This document shows, one piece after another, positions 1 through 6,022 of a stretch of DNA of 6,022 nucleotides. Every line of letters begins with the position of its first letter. The stretch's first letter is position 1. The stretch is from Kiritimatiellia bacterium (lineage in GTDB: Bacteria > Verrucomicrobiota > Kiritimatiellia > RFP12 > UBA1067): assembly GCA_017405115.1 (NCBI GenBank), contig JAFRBA010000173.1, forward strand, positions 1-6,022. The letters are read 5' to 3'. The notes beneath the pieces are model-generated. The model was not told the DNA's origin and did no database searches. It saw only the letters and a program-made list of their open reading frames with translations. The position numbers were made by a program, and so were the translations under genes.

Positions 1-1293
1 CTGCCGCTGGCGGTGTCCTCGGTTGATTTTATGTACCGCTGGCGCGGCCTGCGTTACGTATGCGGAGGCTCCTCGTCGATTCCCGACAGGACTGGCGAGC
101 CGTGGAACATGCCGGACGCTGAGACCTGCGACGTCGACGTGTTCTTCCTGCACGGCTTCAACGTATCCGAGGCCGATGCGCGCAACTGGTCGCGGCAGGT
201 GTTCAAGCGGCTGTGGCTATCCGGTTCACGTGCGCGCTTCCACGGTTTTTCGTGGTACGGCGACTACAATCTCGCGGGAAGCACCTTCAACGGGCTCCAC
301 TACCACCAGGACGTCTACCACGCATTGAAGACGGCGGCGGCGTTCAAGGGCTGCGTCGAGGCTACGCAGCCGGTCTCGTCGAAGCGCGTGGTGCTGGCGC
401 ATTCCCTCGGCAACATGGTCGCGGCGGAGGCGCTGCGGCAGGGTCTGGAGGTCGGAAAATATTTTATGTTCAACGCGGCTGTCGCGTCGGAGGCTGTGGA
501 CGGCACGCTCCAGAACGCAGACGCGGCGGTCAAGGCGAAGTACGTGCCGTCCGACTGGCACAGCTACACGAACGCTTGCTGGGCGGCGAACTGGTTCCGG
601 TGGTTCCAGAACGACACTTCCGACGCGCGCGGCAGGATGGGCTGGCCCGACTACTTCTCCGCCGCGCTTGGCAACGCAGGGACGGTGTACAACTACTACT
701 CGTCGGGGGATCTTGTGTTCATGGAGGCGGAGACGCCACCGGGTTTGACTGCGGGACTTTTCCATTGGCCGACACTTTCATGGACTTGGCCGTTTGTCAA
801 CCTGAACATTACGGAAGAGGCCCATAGCTGGCAGAAGCAGGAGACTCGCAAGGGCATTGACCCGATGGCCGGAACGTTCAAAGGTGGCTGGGGCTTCCAC
901 TGCTGGTATGAGACCGTTGGCGGAGAACCCGTGCAGGAGTACTATACTGCAGCCCAGGCCAATGCGATGGCGGCGGACTGTTCTATAACGAACAGCCCGG
1001 TGTTCAGCTGTGGCGGAACGTCGCTCAACAACCGCAACGCATCTCAGGACGATGTCTGGCTGTCCCTTGCAAAATATGTTCCGGCTGTGTCTGCTCCGAT
1101 TGGAGGGTCAAGCCCATTTGATGACAACAATGTTGATTTAGATGATGCTACAAATAGTACCAGACCAAATGGCTGGGGGCGAACAAATGAGGTTTACGGC
1201 CAAAAGTGGCTCCATTCGGACATGAAGGACATGGCGTTCTTCTATCTTTATCCATTCTTTATAGACCTTGCAACGAAAGGATATCTAAAATGA
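1..1293 (+). CDS. Alpha/beta serine hydrolase, C-terminal part (5' end outside window)
   Basis: The frame is open from base 1 (430 codons visible) and no start is convincing: the GTG at 13 has no ribosome binding site and interrupts what looks like continuous protein, so the gene probably begins upstream. Numbering from that GTG, a strand and oxyanion segment FFLHGFN lies at 44-50. A nucleophile elbow VLAHSLGNMV lies at 127-136, with candidate Ser131; it has Ala in the first Gly position, as in some lipases. Asp233 in SSGDLVFM is a candidate acid and His401 in WLHSDMKD a candidate base, though His251 or His271 cannot be excluded. These fit the alpha/beta hydrolase fold. The substrate is unknown; an ester or acyl group is possible. 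The Trp- and Tyr-rich region 180-310 may form a cap, and residues 370-385 are Asp/Asn-rich. The stop overlaps the next start (ATGA). Base composition turns AT-rich from about 1100, inside this gene. The fold is fairly sure, the function is not. Confidence 0.72.
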   Translation: MPLAVSSVDFMYRWRGLRYVCGGSSSIPDRTGEPWNMPDAETCDVDVFFLHGFNVSEADARNWSRQVFKRLWLSGSRARFHGFSWYGDYNLAGSTFNGLHYHQDVYHALKTAAAFKGCVEATQPVSSKRVVLAHSLGNMVAAEALRQGLEVGKYFMFNAAVASEAVDGTLQNADAAVKAKYVPSDWHSYTNACWAANWFRWFQNDTSDARGRMGWPDYFSAALGNAGTVYNYYSSGDLVFMEAETPPGLTAGLFHWPTLSWTWPFVNLNITEEAHSWQKQETRKGIDPMAGTFKGGWGFHCWYETVGGEPVQEYYTAAQANAMAADCSITNSPVFSCGGTSLNNRNASQDDVWLSLAKYVPAVSAPIGGSSPFDDNNVDLDDATNSTRPNGWGRTNEVYGQKWLHSDMKDMAFFYLYPFFIDLATKGYLK

Positions 1294-2315
1294 ACACAAA
1301 TGTTCCTGTAATGCACTTTGCATTTTCCCTACTTCTGATGGCGTCGTGGCCAAGTGCGGAAGAGGTGTTGCTGCTCAAGGCTCGCACACATGGTGCATTG
1401 GCCAAAGAGTGCTTGCATGTTGTGGATCAAGATGGTCTGCCTGTGGCTGCAGCGAGCGTCTGGGGAGGATTGCAAACCGGCGATGGGTATACAGACTTCA
1501 TTCCCATACGTGGTACGACAAACACTAATGGGGACTTCGTTATACAAGGTAAGTGCACAAATAGAATCAGATGCGATATAACCAAAGATGGGTATTATGA
1601 CTCAGAATTCTTATCCGAAAACTATGGTTATAGGCATAGTTTGCGCGATGGCAAGTGGCATCCCTACGGCAGCGTACGCACTGTTGTCATGAAGAAGATT
1701 GCGAATCCATGTAAACTTCATGCATTCCCACTCTCGATGAGTGGTTATCAAATCCCTAAGTTCGACGAATGGCTCGGCTTTGACTTTGAACGCAATGAGT
1801 GGACGTTTCCATACGGGAAAGGCCGATGCGCTGATGTCTTGCTTAGATTCTCGGCCATGAAAAAGGGATTGCACGATTATAGGTATGCTATGGATGTTTC
1901 TTTTACAAACAATCCTTATGCCGGGGGATATCAAATGAAGGTTGACAAGTCATCGGAATTGACCACGACGTACATTGCAGATTCAAATGCTGTATATAGA
2001 ACTGAATTTTCGTATGTCAAAGAACAATCACCCGGAGCTAAAAGGCATTGGGATATTCTTGACAGCGATTCCTATATAGTCTTTCGTACGCGCACGCGGA
2101 TTGACGAGCATGGCAAGCTTGTTGGGGCGCACTACGGCAAACTACTTGGGCAATGGTTTTCGGGCAAAGAGTATATGACCATGAGCGATGGATGTTTCAA
2201 TCCTGTAGAGAACGATGTCAACATTGAGGATGGCGGCGCATTGCGGAACACCCTTCGAAACCGCAATAGGAAACATGGCCGCAATGAAGTCCCGCCGTGC
2301 GCCAATCTGAAGTGA
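1290..2315 (+). CDS. Exported protein with carboxypeptidase-regulatory-like domain
   Basis: This is a 341-residue protein of unknown function. The start at 1290 is chosen because it overlaps the hydrolase stop by ATGA, has AAAGG at 1276-1280 about nine bases upstream, and gives a plausible secretion signal. The signal's hydrophobic core is at residues 8-20, with possible cleavage after PSA near 23. Residues about 40-105 have the pattern of a carboxypeptidase-regulatory-like (transthyretin-type) beta-sandwich: LHVVDQDGLPVAAASV, then TTNTNGDFVIQG, then a strand ending in TKDGYY. In known families this fold is usually an accessory or binding module, not a catalyst. The rest, 106-310, alternates strands and aromatic residues without a motif I recognise, and contains DGCFNPVENDVNIEDG at 300-315. 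The last 25 residues are basic and polar and may be an extension. The DNA is AT-richer than its neighbours (20 G+C in 60 bases at 1561-1620), hinting at transfer. Overlap with the hydrolase suggests coupled translation and a shared role at the cell surface or periplasm. Confidence 0.75.
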   Translation: MNTNVPVMHFAFSLLLMASWPSAEEVLLLKARTHGALAKECLHVVDQDGLPVAAASVWGGLQTGDGYTDFIPIRGTTNTNGDFVIQGKCTNRIRCDITKDGYYDSEFLSENYGYRHSLRDGKWHPYGSVRTVVMKKIANPCKLHAFPLSMSGYQIPKFDEWLGFDFERNEWTFPYGKGRCADVLLRFSAMKKGLHDYRYAMDVSFTNNPYAGGYQMKVDKSSELTTTYIADSNAVYRTEFSYVKEQSPGAKRHWDILDSDSYIVFRTRTRIDEHGKLVGAHYGKLLGQWFSGKEYMTMSDGCFNPVENDVNIEDGGALRNTLRNRNRKHGRNEVPPCANLK

Positions 2316-2329
2316 GAGTTTTGTATAAT

Positions 2330-2935
2330 ATGAGACGAATGCTAAACACGACGCTCAACCGCTCGAAGAAGAGCCAACTTTTTTCTTCAATTGCCGTCTT
2401 CTTTGCGACGGTCGCCGCTGCTGCCGATATCCGGCCAGTTCTTCCGCCTGTCCAACATCTCGACACGCAGGTGGTGACGAACATGGCGGTTTCTGCTCAG
2501 GGGTCGCGCGAATACTCCTTCGAGCTGACGTTTTCGGGCACGGCATCGAACAACGTCGAAATTGCGTTTGGCGCGGACGCCGACGGCGACGGCACTCTTT
2601 CGGTCGATGAAATCGGACTTTCCGCCGGATGGGACTGCGGAGAGTGGTTCGTGATGAACACCGCGACTGGCGAGCGGGTGTCGTTTTCGGCGGCGGAAGG
2701 TACGCACAGTCTCGTCGGAACGATTCGCCTCCGCACGGGCGGGCTCGTGAGGGAGATCGCATTCCGCGATGGCGAGGAGGTGCTATTTCCGACGCTCCAG
2801 GGCATGGCGCGGGCGTGGGCGTTCCCCGCTGGCTGGAACATGGTACGTCTCGTCGGGCGCGGCGAAAACATCCGCTCCGGCGAGCAGTTCCACGTCACGG
2901 CCACCAACCACGGTTTAATGTTCCGCCTGCAATAA
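2330..2935 (+). CDS. Small secreted protein with one EF-hand-type calcium loop
   Basis: This is a 201-residue protein from the ATG at 2330. Other starts are the GTG at 2297, the GTG at 2312 (which overlaps the upstream stop by GTGA) and the ATG at 2339. I prefer 2330 because GAGAG lies at 2314-2318, though the spacing of 11 is long. All starts leave the same signal peptide: a basic stretch (NRSKK), a hydrophobic core (LFSSIAVFFATVAAAA), and likely cleavage after the Ala run near residue 32. The mature part is beta-rich. Residues 83-94 (bases 2576-2611) read DADGDGTLSVDE, a full match to the 12-residue EF-hand calcium loop, with Asp at 1, 3 and 5, Gly at 6, Leu at 8 and Glu at 12. The conserved-looking stretch GWDCGEWFV follows. 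Only one loop is present, so this is not a complete two-loop dockerin. The C-terminal part (PAGWNMVRLVGRG and onward) has a beta-strand pattern. It probably acts outside the inner membrane as a calcium-stabilised accessory or adhesion protein; that role is inference. It lies 14 bases after the preceding gene. Confidence 0.68.
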   Translation: MRRMLNTTLNRSKKSQLFSSIAVFFATVAAAADIRPVLPPVQHLDTQVVTNMAVSAQGSREYSFELTFSGTASNNVEIAFGADADGDGTLSVDEIGLSAGWDCGEWFVMNTATGERVSFSAAEGTHSLVGTIRLRTGGLVREIAFRDGEEVLFPTLQGMARAWAFPAGWNMVRLVGRGENIRSGEQFHVTATNHGLMFRLQ

Positions 2936-2950
2936 CTGATACTTGAACCT

Positions 2951-2978
2951 TGCCAGAGTCGCGAAAGCGACACGGGCA
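2951..2978 (+). other. GAAA-capped hairpin after the secreted-protein gene
   Basis: GTCGC (2958-2962) pairs with GCGAC (2967-2971) around a GAAA loop, a GNRA tetraloop. An outer TGCC (2951-2954) pairs with GGCA (2975-2978) across a 3-by-3 internal loop. It sits 15 bases after the TAA at 2933-2935, where a terminator would be expected. No T-tract follows (the next bases are GGATGG), so it is not a classical intrinsic terminator. It could protect the 3' end of the upstream message or assist factor-dependent termination. Confidence 0.4.
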
Positions 2979-3054
2979 GGATGGTCTTCGATGTCAACTA
3001 CGGCTAGAAGTGCGTCGAAGCCGACCTCGCCTCCCGCGATTCTTCGCTGCCCTA

Positions 3055-3083
3055 TTGACGCAGCCAGCATTTTTTAGGATAAT
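3055..3083 (+). promoter_or_regulatory. Sigma70-type promoter for accD-accA-dnaX
   Basis: TTGACG at 3055-3060 matches five of six bases of the -35 consensus and GATAAT at 3078-3083 matches five of six of the -10 consensus. The spacer is exactly 17 bases and includes a T-run. Transcription would begin near 3090, leaving a leader of about 37 bases before the accD start. It is the only good two-box match I see in the gap between the two gene blocks and is oriented correctly for the operon. I see no clear operator palindrome around it. Confidence 0.72.
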
Positions 3084-3112
3084 ACACACTCACAGGGAGA
3101 ATGAGCAGTACG

Positions 3113-3120
3113 AGAGAGGA
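3113..3120 (+). promoter_or_regulatory. Ribosome binding site of accD
   Basis: AGAGAGGA ends six bases before the ATG at 3127. It decides the accD start over the in-frame upstream ATG at 2950, which would add 59 Arg-rich residues unlike any AccD and would start upstream of the promoter. Confidence 0.8.
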
Positions 3121-3126
3121 ATCAGC

Positions 3127-3957
3127 ATGAGCTGGTACGAGCCAAAGACTGAAAAGCCGAAGATTCCGGCGGCGAAGGCGCTGTGGGCCGTGTGCCCGAA
3201 GTGCAAGAGCCACTTCGAGAAGTCCGCGTGGAAGAAGAACGGGTCGATCTGCCCCAAGTGCAACTACCACGGGCGGCTGTCGGCCCGAGAGCGCATCGCG
3301 CAGATTGCGGACGAGGGGACGTTCTCCGAGGTGTTCCGCGAGGTGTCCTACTCCGACCACCTGGACTTCCACGACGCGACCGGCGCCTACCGCGACAAGG
3401 TCGAGGCCACGATCGCCAAGAGCGGAGAAACCGAGTCCGTGGTGATTGGCACGTGCAAGATAGCGTCCCACCCCGCGATGCTCGGCGTCATGGACTTCTC
3501 GTTCATGGGCGGCAGCCTGGGCACCGGTACCGGCGAGCGCATCGCGCGTGCATGCGAGCAGGCGGTCGCGGAACGGCGCCCCCTCGTGCTTTTCTCCGCC
3601 TCGGGCGGCGCGCGCATGCACGAGGGTATACTCTCGCTCATGCAGATGGCCAAGACCTCCGCCGCGATCGCGCGCCTCAAGGAGGCGGGCCTTCCGTACA
3701 TAAGCGTGCTTACCGACCCCACCACGGGCGGCGTCTCCGCTTCCTACGCGATGCTCGGCGACGTCAACCTCACCGAACCGCGCGCGCTCATCGGCTTCGC
3801 CGGGCGGCGCGTCATAGAGAACACGATACACCAGAAGCTCCCGCCGGACTTCCAGTCCGCCGAGTACCTGGAGAAGCACGGGTTCATAGACCGCATCGTC
3901 GAGCGGCGCGAACTAAAGGGGTTCATCGCGAAACTGCTTTCATACTGGGGGTTCTGA
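3127..3957 (+). CDS. accD: Acetyl-CoA carboxylase carboxyltransferase subunit beta
   Basis: This is the beta subunit of the acetyl-CoA carboxylase carboxyltransferase. With AccA it moves the carboxyl group from carboxybiotin on AccB to acetyl-CoA, giving malonyl-CoA, the first committed step of fatty acid synthesis, in the cytoplasm. The protein has 276 residues, slightly shorter than the roughly 290-304 of Bacillus and E. coli. The N-terminal zinc ribbon is intact: CPKC at 23-26 and CPKC at 42-45, with the usual 15 residues between the pairs. The crotonase-like core follows with DFSFMGGSLG (123-132), FSASGGARMHEG (156-167), GGVSASYAMLGD (201-212) and GFAGRRVIE (223-231), all classic AccD motifs. 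The start is set by the strong AGAGAGGA six bases upstream and by the family N-terminus. It is the first gene after the sigma70-type promoter and is followed after two bases by accA, so the two partner subunits are likely made in equal amounts. GC-rich codon use matches accA and dnaX. Identity is essentially certain. Confidence 0.98.
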   Translation: MSWYEPKTEKPKIPAAKALWAVCPKCKSHFEKSAWKKNGSICPKCNYHGRLSARERIAQIADEGTFSEVFREVSYSDHLDFHDATGAYRDKVEATIAKSGETESVVIGTCKIASHPAMLGVMDFSFMGGSLGTGTGERIARACEQAVAERRPLVLFSASGGARMHEGILSLMQMAKTSAAIARLKEAGLPYISVLTDPTTGGVSASYAMLGDVNLTEPRALIGFAGRRVIENTIHQKLPPDFQSAEYLEKHGFIDRIVERRELKGFIAKLLSYWGF

Positions 3958-3959
3958 CC

Positions 3960-4763
3960 ATGGCGAAGAAAACGGCAATGGACTGCGTGAAGCTGGCGCG
4001 CGACCCGGGGCGCCCGCACCTGCGCGACTTCATCAGGCTGATGTGCGAGGACTTCGAGGAGCTGCACGGCGACCGCCTTGTCAGCGACGACCGGGGCCTC
4101 GTAGGCGGCTTCGCGACCATGGGCGGCGTCAAGGCGCTCGTCCTCGGGCACAACAAGGGCTCGACGGTCGAGGAGAACATGGCGGCCAACTTCGGGATGG
4201 CGAACCCTGACGGCTACCGCAAGGCCATGCGCCTTGCCGCGCTAGCCGAGAAGTTCCACCTTCCTGTCGTGACCTTCGTGGACACGCCCGGTGCGTACCC
4301 CGGCCGCGAGGCGGAGGAGCGCGGGCAGGCCGAGGCCATCGCGAAGTCGCTCGAGTTCTTCTCGCGCCTGCGCACGCAGATCGTAGTCGTCGTGACGGGC
4401 GAGGGCGGCTCGGGCGGCGCGCTTGCGATTGCGGTGGGCGACCGAGTGCTGATGCTTGAGAACGCGGTCTACTCGGTGATATCGCCCGAAGGCTGCGCAG
4501 GCATCCTCTGGCGCGACGGTGCAAAGGCCCCTGAGGCCGCGGAGGCCCTGAAGATCACGGCTCCGGACCTCAAGCGCCTCGGGGTGATAGACGAGGTCGT
4601 GAAGGAGCCTGCCGGAGGCGCGCAGAAGGACCACGCCGCGGCCGCGGCGGCGGTGAAGAAGGCCGTCCTCTCGGCGCTCGGAGAGCTCGCGGACGTGCCG
4701 GTCGACGAGCTGGTCGAGGCGCGGTACGCCAAGTTCCGCGCAATGGGCAACTTCTTCGGGTGA
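3960..4763 (+). CDS. accA: Acetyl-CoA carboxylase carboxyltransferase subunit alpha
   Basis: This is the alpha subunit of the acetyl-CoA carboxylase carboxyltransferase, which works as an alpha2-beta2 complex with AccD. It is 267 residues long, against about 319 in E. coli. The missing part is the N-terminal helical segment of about 50 residues, as in the short AccA of streptococci, while the catalytic core is complete. Visible family motifs are FEELHGDR (32-39), NFGMANPDGYRKAMRL (77-92), FVDTPGAYPG (106-115), EERGQAEAIA (119-128), GEGGSGGALAIAVGD (147-161) and SPEGCAGILW (175-184). The GGSGG loop forms part of the oxyanion and carboxybiotin site in the family. The ATG at 3960 lies two bases after the accD stop, with only GGGGG at 3947-3951 as a possible ribosome binding site, so translation is probably coupled to accD. 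The frame is open upstream of 3960, but that sequence is the Arg-rich shadow of accD, not a longer N-terminus. dnaX follows after 23 bases. Confidence 0.98.
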   Translation: MAKKTAMDCVKLARDPGRPHLRDFIRLMCEDFEELHGDRLVSDDRGLVGGFATMGGVKALVLGHNKGSTVEENMAANFGMANPDGYRKAMRLAALAEKFHLPVVTFVDTPGAYPGREAEERGQAEAIAKSLEFFSRLRTQIVVVVTGEGGSGGALAIAVGDRVLMLENAVYSVISPEGCAGILWRDGAKAPEAAEALKITAPDLKRLGVIDEVVKEPAGGAQKDHAAAAAAVKKAVLSALGELADVPVDELVEARYAKFRAMGNFFG

Positions 4764-4772
4764 GCGCGCGAC

Positions 4773-4780
4773 GGGGAGAG
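4773..4780 (+). promoter_or_regulatory. Ribosome binding site of dnaX
   Basis: GGGGAGAG ends six bases before the ATG at 4787, inside the 23-base gap after accA. It sets the dnaX start and suggests that dnaX is translated independently on the accDA transcript. No separate promoter fits in this gap, although one inside accA cannot be excluded. Confidence 0.7.
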
Positions 4781-4786
4781 ACACCT

Positions 4787-6022
4787 ATGGCCGACAGTTC
4801 CGCAGCGCCGCGTCACCTCGCCCTGCCGCTGAAGTACCGTCCGATGACGTTTGCGGACGTCGTCGGGCAGGAGCCCGTCGTGCGCACCCTCCGCCACGCG
4901 ATAGAGTCAGGCCGAATCGCGAACGCATATCTCTTCATCGGGCCGCGCGGAATCGGCAAGACCACGCTCTCGCGCATCTTCGCGAAGGCCCTCAACTGCC
5001 TCTCGCCGAACGGCCCGGAGCCGTGCGGCAAGTGCGCGAACTGCCAGGAGATCGCAGCTGGCCGTTCGCTGGACGTGGTCGAGCTGGACGCCGCGTCGCA
5101 CAACAAGGTCGAGGACGTAAAGCCCATAATCGACTCGGTGCAGTTCAGGCCGGCTTCGTCGCGCTTCAAGATATTCATCGTGGACGAGTGCCACATGCTC
5201 TCGAACGCCGCGTGGAACGCGCTCCTGAAGACGCTCGAGGAGCCGCCGCCGCACGTCCGCTTCGTCTTCGCCACGACGGAGGGCGACAAGGTTCTCGCCA
5301 CGATCGTGTCGCGCTGCCAGAGGTTCGACCTGCGGCGCATACAGACGCACGACATCGTCTCGCGCCTCAGGCACGTCTGCTCCCAGGAGGGCATCGACGC
5401 CGAGGAGGACGCGCTCCTGGCGATTGCACGCGGCGCGGAGGGCGGCATGCGCGACGCGCTCTCGTCGCTGGACCAGCTCGTCGCGTTCCGTGGCGACAAG
5501 GTGACGGAGGAGGACGCCCTCGGCGTCTTCGGGCTCGTGAGCCGTTCCGCCCTTGAGGGGCTCGCCGGCGCGATACTCAGGGGCGACGTCGCGGAGATAC
5601 TTAAGGCGATAGACCTGTTCGAGTCGTCCGGCAGGAACATGCGCCGCCTCTCAGGGGAGCTTCTCCAGCATTTCCGGAACCTGGCCGTGGTGCAGGCGCT
5701 TGGGCCCGAGACCCCGTCGCTGGCGGCGACGCCGGACCAGGTTCGGACACTTGTCGAGCAGGCGCGTGGCATCGACCCGAACCGGGTGTTCCGCATCTGC
5801 GACCAGCTTGTGGAGATGGAGGACAAGCTGCGCTACGTGCTTAGCGCCCGCACGCTCATCGAGATGTCGCTTATCCGCGCCTCGCGCCTGGCCACCACTG
5901 CCACGATAGAGGAGCTGATGCGCGCGGTGCGTGCCATGAAGTCCGGCGATGCGCAGCCGGCGGCGTCCGCGAAGCCAGGGCCGAATGCCGCGCCTGCCAG
6001 ACCCGCCGCCGTAGCGTCGGCC
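4787..6022 (+). CDS. dnaX: DNA polymerase III subunit gamma/tau, N-terminal part (3' end outside window)
   Basis: This is the clamp-loader ATPase of the replicative DNA polymerase III holoenzyme; with the delta and delta' subunits it opens the beta sliding clamp and loads it on primed DNA. The window holds 412 codons with no stop. The N-terminus has LPLKYRPMTFADVVGQE (13-29), the usual DnaX/RFC opening. The Walker A motif is GPRGIGKTT (52-60). The zinc module has the four expected cysteines, C71, C80, C83 and C86. Walker B is IFIVDECHML (129-138) and is followed by LLKTLEEPP (146-154). Sensor 1 is ATTE (162-165), the SRC arginine-finger motif is at 175-177, and sensor 2 is GGMRDALS (219-226). 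Residues about 240-375 are the helical oligomerisation domain III. From about 386 a Pro/Ala-rich hinge begins, as expected before the tau-specific domains, which lie outside the window. I see no A-rich slippery site for a gamma-type frameshift in the visible part. The position behind accDA, with its own ribosome binding site, suggests cotranscription. Confidence 0.97.
   Translation, partial: MADSSAAPRHLALPLKYRPMTFADVVGQEPVVRTLRHAIESGRIANAYLFIGPRGIGKTTLSRIFAKALNCLSPNGPEPCGKCANCQEIAAGRSLDVVELDAASHNKVEDVKPIIDSVQFRPASSRFKIFIVDECHMLSNAAWNALLKTLEEPPPHVRFVFATTEGDKVLATIVSRCQRFDLRRIQTHDIVSRLRHVCSQEGIDAEEDALLAIARGAEGGMRDALSSLDQLVAFRGDKVTEEDALGVFGLVSRSALEGLAGAILRGDVAEILKAIDLFESSGRNMRRLSGELLQHFRNLAVVQALGPETPSLAATPDQVRTLVEQARGIDPNRVFRICDQLVEMEDKLRYVLSARTLIEMSLIRASRLATTATIEELMRAVRAMKSGDAQPAASAKPGPNAAPARPAAVASA

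Noticed and set aside
2324..2329. Perfect TATAAT just before the start of the secreted-protein gene
   Set aside because: No -35-like hexamer lies 16-18 bases upstream (that region reads CGCCAATC), there is no TGn extension, and the hexamer abuts the preferred ATG, so a transcript would begin inside the gene. It also sits in AT-richer DNA where such a match is likelier by chance.
2950..3126. In-frame upstream extension of accD from the ATG at 2950
   Set aside because: The added 59 residues are Arg-rich and unlike any AccD. The extension would start upstream of the sigma70-type promoter, and the strong ribosome binding site serves the ATG at 3127.
3052..3879. Long minus-strand open frame opposite accD, and others opposite accA and dnaX
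   Set aside because: They are antisense shadows of conserved GC-rich genes, rich in Arg, Ala and Gly, with no motif, signal peptide or plausible ribosome binding site.
3183..3959. In-frame upstream extension of accA across the accD gene
   Set aside because: The translation is a low-complexity, Arg-rich shadow of the GC-rich accD frame; the AccA family sequence begins at 3960.
4813..5826. 337-residue minus-strand open frame opposite dnaX
   Set aside because: The plus strand encodes an unmistakable DnaX with all ATPase motifs. The antisense product is Ser/Arg-rich without recognisable domains.
5945..6022. Possible programmed frameshift site in the dnaX hinge
   Set aside because: The visible hinge is GC-rich with no A-run or similar slippery heptamer. 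If such a site exists it lies beyond the window.
1..6022. CRISPR array, insertion sequence, tRNA or defence island
   Set aside because: I found no regularly spaced repeats, transposase-like frames, terminal inverted repeats or tRNA-like cloverleaf on either strand.

Overview
The window is bacterial and has two parts. Positions 1-2935 carry three plus-strand genes for predicted exported proteins of no well-known family. Positions 3055-6022 carry a plus-strand housekeeping operon in the order accD, accA, dnaX. All genes read left to right. The first gene is cut by the left edge and dnaX by the right edge.

The housekeeping genes and most of the first gene are GC-rich; a hand count gives 42 of 60 bases at 4321-4380. 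The exported proteins resemble the secreted-protein repertoire of the Planctomycetes-Verrucomicrobia-Chlamydiae group, especially Kiritimatiellota-like or Lentisphaera-like lineages. That taxonomic placement is an impression from protein style, not proof.

Left block: the 3' part of an alpha/beta serine hydrolase gene (1-1293) overlaps by ATGA a gene for an exported protein with a carboxypeptidase-regulatory-like beta-sandwich (1290-2315). A short secreted protein with one perfect EF-hand-type calcium loop follows (2330-2935). The tight packing suggests one transcript. From about 1100 to about 2400 the DNA is clearly AT-richer than its flanks, and the shift begins inside the hydrolase gene, so this stretch may have a different history.

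Right block: a 191-base gap holds a GNRA-capped hairpin and a convincing sigma70-type promoter (TTGACG, 17 bases, GATAAT). It is followed by a strong ribosome binding site and accD. AccD and AccA are the two carboxyltransferase subunits of acetyl-CoA carboxylase, which makes malonyl-CoA for fatty acid synthesis; they are nearly fused, with 2 bases between stop and start. dnaX, the clamp-loader ATPase of DNA polymerase III, begins 23 bases after accA and is probably in the same operon, joining membrane lipid synthesis to replication. It has no stop before the window ends.

I see no tRNA, rRNA, CRISPR array, insertion sequence or recognisable defence system. The most interesting material is the uncharacterised exported trio. 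The operon is ordinary apart from its gene order.
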